Assembly: GCA_003165115.1 (NCBI GenBank) | Contig: PLSJ01000275.1 | Location: 202 to 7,803, forward strand | DNA: 7,602 nt | Reading direction: 5' to 3' | From: Syntrophaceae bacterium | GTDB lineage: Bacteria; Desulfobacterota; Syntrophorhabdia; Syntrophorhabdales; WCHB1-27 | Shown: positions 5,783-7,602 of the stretch, one piece after another | How the letters are laid out: every line of letters starts with the position of its first letter | Numbering within the stretch: position 1 is the first letter of the stretch | Notes under the pieces: generated by a model | What the model was told of the DNA's origin: nothing | What the model saw: only the letters and a program-made list of their open reading frames with translations | Databases searched by the model: none | Position numbers and translations under genes: made by a program

Positions 5783-6463
5783 ATGAAAAGCTTTATTGGA
5801 GGTCTGATAGTAGTGCTTTTGGTCGTCAGCGCGGCCTCTGCAGGCGTGTTCGGTCCGCCCGAGCCCTTGTCGGACCAGGGCAAGGCCTCGCTGGATATGG
5901 GGTATTGGCTCGACAGGACGCGGATGAAGCAGGATGGCGATCGCCTCGGCACCAGGTCGAACCAGTACTACATGCAGGGGAATTACACCTTCCTGAAAGA
6001 CTGGGAGGTTTACGGCAGGGTCGGCGCGGCCGATATGACCGTCCACGACCGCGACACGCAGCAGCACTTCGGGGCCGGCCCGAGCGTCTTCGGGACGCTT
6101 GGCGTCAAGGGCGTGCTCTACCGCAACGGGAATTTCGCGTTCGGACCCTTTGTCGAGGGGAGCATGTATGGCGACCACGCGAATGTCGCGACCAGCCAGT
6201 GGGACACGAACGTCGGTCTCTCCGCCCAGTACAAGGTGCGGACCGTGACACTTTACGGCGGCCCCTTCGCGTACTGGCGCCAGGCGGACAGCCAGCTTGC
6301 CCTCAACCCGCAGGCGCCGGCGGATGACATGAGCAACAGGCACCACCTCGGCGGGTTCCTCGGCCTGAGGTTCCCCGTCGTACAGGAGAAAGTTTTCCTG
6401 ACGGCCGAGGCCCAGATGAAGGACAGGCCAGGGGCCGGGGCGACGATAAGTTACAAGTTCTAG
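5783..6463 (+). CDS. Secreted outer-membrane beta-barrel protein, function unknown
   Basis: The 226-aa product begins with a Sec signal peptide: Lys2, a hydrophobic core (about residues 5-16) and a probable cut after ASA near residue 20. The remainder is rich in alternating aromatic and polar stretches typical of transmembrane beta strands, such as QYYMQGNYTF, WEVYGRVGAADM, LYGGPFAYW and GGFLGLRF. It ends in ATISYKF with a terminal Phe, the C-terminal signal read by the BAM assembly machinery. About 206 mature residues would suit a small barrel of 8-10 strands. The mature protein appears to lack cysteine. AGGAGGAG four bases before the ATG ending at 5785 sets the start; an overlapping ATG at 5779 opens only a shadow frame. 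The gene is bracketed by an inverted repeat and followed by a 32-bp palindrome. I recognise no specific family; adhesin, porin-like or structural roles are all open. Confidence 0.85.
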   Translation: MKSFIGGLIVVLLVVSAASAGVFGPPEPLSDQGKASLDMGYWLDRTRMKQDGDRLGTRSNQYYMQGNYTFLKDWEVYGRVGAADMTVHDRDTQQHFGAGPSVFGTLGVKGVLYRNGNFAFGPFVEGSMYGDHANVATSQWDTNVGLSAQYKVRTVTLYGGPFAYWRQADSQLALNPQAPADDMSNRHHLGGFLGLRFPVVQEKVFLTAEAQMKDRPGAGATISYKF

Positions 6464-6470
6464 CACGAAA

Positions 6471-6496
6471 ACCGCTCACTTACCCTTCAGGGCCTT
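6471..6496 (+). repeat. Right copy of inverted repeat flanking the barrel gene
   Basis: This is the partner of 5742-5767 (25 of 26 complementary), beginning seven bases after the barrel stop codon. Its last 13 bases form the left part of the 32-bp palindrome at 6484-6515. The motif GGCCCTGAAGG, in either orientation and with one variant base in the left copy, therefore occurs three times around this gene. Confidence 0.85.
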
Positions 6497-6515
6497 TCAT
6501 GAAAGGCCCTGAAGG
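6484..6515. terminator. Perfect 32-bp palindrome after the barrel gene, possible terminator
   Basis: Bases 6484-6515 equal their own reverse complement at all 32 positions, centred between 6499 and 6500. In RNA this gives a stem of up to 14 pairs with a 4-nt CATG loop, 20 nt past the stop codon. No T-run follows, so intrinsic termination is doubtful. It may instead protect the 3' end, act with Rho, or be a REP-like element. The palindrome itself is certain; the function is inferred. Confidence 0.55.
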
Positions 6516-6602
6516 CCGGTTGCGTGCGATGGGAAAGGGCCTGCCGGTAACCGCACGACGCATGCATGGATGCGGCTCCCCCCTGCTTAACCTTTGGATG
6601 CA

Positions 6603-6631
6603 TTGAAAGTGCCCGCCATTTCTGCTAAATT
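6603..6631 (+). promoter_or_regulatory. Putative sigma-70 promoter of rlmN with operator-like inverted repeat
   Basis: The -35 box TTGAAA (6603-6608, 5/6) and -10 box TAAATT (6626-6631, 4/6) are spaced by 17 bp, giving a start near 6638 and a leader of about 35 nt. CGCCAT (6614-6619) and ATGGCG (6632-6637) form a perfect 6-bp inverted repeat around the -10 box, in the place of a possible operator. It falls in the otherwise empty 6516-6672 stretch. Confidence 0.45.
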
Positions 6632-6672
6632 ATGGCGTGATCCATCTATTTCTTCCGGCCGGTTAAGGCGCC

Positions 6673-7602
6673 ATGACCAATTTTTTCGACCTGACGTTGA
6701 AAGAGCTCGAGGGTCTCATCGAGAGCCTCGGGATCAAGCCTTACCGAGCCCGGCAGATCTTCAAATGGGTCTACCAGTCGGGTCTGGCCGATTTCAATCT
6801 GATGACCAACCTGCCGAAGGGCCTGCGGATAACCCTGAAAAACATGTTCCATTTCGGTCTTCCCGAGGTCCGGGAGACGCACCCTTCCGAGGACCGCTCC
6901 ATCAAGTTCATGTTCGCCACATCCGACGACCGCCTCATCGAGAGCGTGTTCATGCCGGAGGACGACAGGTGCACGTTGTGCGTATCGACCCAGATAGGAT
7001 GCAAGATGTCCTGCGCCTTCTGCGTGACGAGCAAGATCGGTTTTTTGAGGGACCTTACCGCGGGGGAGATCGTGGGCCAGGTAATCGCGGTGAAGAACCA
7101 TACGGGCAGGAGCGGGATCACCAATATCGTGCTCATGGGCATGGGCGAGCCCCTCGACAACATCGAGAACGTGCTCACCGCAATCGAGATAATGGAAGAG
7201 CCCCTGGGCCTGAAGATCTCGCACAGGCGGCTGACGATTTCGACCGTGGGCCTGGTGGACCGCCTGCGTCTCGTAGACCCCCGCAAGGCACAGCTCGCCA
7301 TCTCTCTCAACGCGTCGACGGACGCCGTCCGGACGAGGCTGATGCCCATCAACAGGGTCTATCCCCTGGTGGACCTGCTTGCCTACGTCAGGAGTCTCGG
7401 GGATATGGGAAGAATAAGGGTGACCTTTGAATACGTGATGCTGCAAGGGGTAAACGACTCACTCGAAGACGCGAAACGGCTTGCCGGACTTTTGACCGGG
7501 ATCAAGTGCAAGATCAATCTCATACCCTACAACGCATCCCCCTACACGGAGTTCAAGACCCCGCACCCGGACGCGGTGAAGGAGTTTCAATCGTACCTCA
7601 TC
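6673..7602 (+). CDS. rlmN: Dual-specificity 23S rRNA/tRNA (adenine-C2) methyltransferase RlmN (partial, first 310 residues)
   Basis: RlmN is a radical-SAM enzyme that methylates C2 of A2503 in 23S rRNA and A37 in some tRNAs, tuning translational accuracy. The frame opens at ATG 6673, with AAGG four bases upstream, and stays open to the window edge. The N-terminal accessory domain includes LGIKPYRARQIFKWVYQ (19-35). The cluster motif CxxxCxxC uses Cys110, Cys114 and Cys117 (CKMSCAFC). Seven residues before Cys110, Cys103 corresponds to E. coli Cys118. The SAM-binding GMGEP lies at 156-160, followed by HRRLTISTVGLV, LAISLNAS and INLIPYN, all in family order. The second catalytic cysteine (E. 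coli Cys355) lies in the missing C-terminus, so an intact active site cannot be confirmed. Cfr is a relative, but the N-terminal region and the housekeeping context favour RlmN. Confidence 0.95.
   Translation, partial: MTNFFDLTLKELEGLIESLGIKPYRARQIFKWVYQSGLADFNLMTNLPKGLRITLKNMFHFGLPEVRETHPSEDRSIKFMFATSDDRLIESVFMPEDDRCTLCVSTQIGCKMSCAFCVTSKIGFLRDLTAGEIVGQVIAVKNHTGRSGITNIVLMGMGEPLDNIENVLTAIEIMEEPLGLKISHRRLTISTVGLVDRLRLVDPRKAQLAISLNASTDAVRTRLMPINRVYPLVDLLAYVRSLGDMGRIRVTFEYVMLQGVNDSLEDAKRLAGLLTGIKCKINLIPYNASPYTEFKTPHPDAVKEFQSYLI

Noticed and set aside
5567..6466. 299-codon minus-strand frame over the barrel gene
   Set aside because: The plus-strand gene has a ribosome site, signal peptide and terminal Phe; the antisense frame has none of these and crosses two genes.
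5742..6496. Insertion sequence or transposon
   Set aside because: Despite the terminal inverted repeats there is no transposase, and I see no target-site duplication outside the repeats.
6516..6580. Imperfect GCGTGCG/CGCACG and CCGCA/TGCGG pairings between the palindrome and rlmN
   Set aside because: Stems are short, interrupted and mutually exclusive, within chance for this base composition.

Overview
The window is bacterial, GC-rich (by eye about 60%) and densely packed. Protein style and gene content (LivJ/LivH-type uptake system, Der, RlmN, a Phe-terminated outer-membrane barrel) point to a Gram-negative bacterium. A Desulfobacterota/deltaproteobacterial (syntroph-like) source is my best guess, but this is an inference from sequence flavour, with no marker gene to prove it.

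Layout. From 5040 down to 1 everything reads on the minus strand, in this transcription order: a 90-aa zinc-ribbon-like protein; a CoA-pyrophosphatase-type Nudix hydrolase; a 12-TM MFS transporter of the fosmidomycin-resistance (Fsr) type; the essential ribosome-assembly GTPase Der; a lipoprotein LivJ/LivK-type binding protein; and the N-terminal 115 residues of its LivH permease. Nudix, MFS and Der are joined by two successive 4-nt ATGA stop/start overlaps, so they look like one translationally coupled operon. The best promoter for it lies so close to the Nudix ATG that the mRNA may be leaderless. The liv genes have their own promoter-like sequence, overlapped by an inverted repeat.

From 5410 rightwards genes read on the plus strand: an unrecognised 97-aa protein with a strong Shine-Dalgarno, a 226-aa secreted outer-membrane beta-barrel protein, and the first 310 residues of the radical-SAM 23S rRNA/tRNA methyltransferase RlmN, which runs off the window and has its own promoter-like sequence.

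The most unusual content is non-coding. The divergent gap (5041-5409) carries a 108-nt element with perfect 27-bp inverted arms (5203-5229 / 5284-5310) and a second hairpin inside. The barrel gene is bracketed by another inverted repeat (5742-5767 / 6471-6496, 25 of 26 matching). The right copy of that repeat overlaps a perfect 32-bp palindrome (6484-6515). The two orphan plus-strand genes therefore sit in an islet edged by palindromic elements between conserved housekeeping genes. I see no CRISPR array, tRNA, rRNA or transposase.
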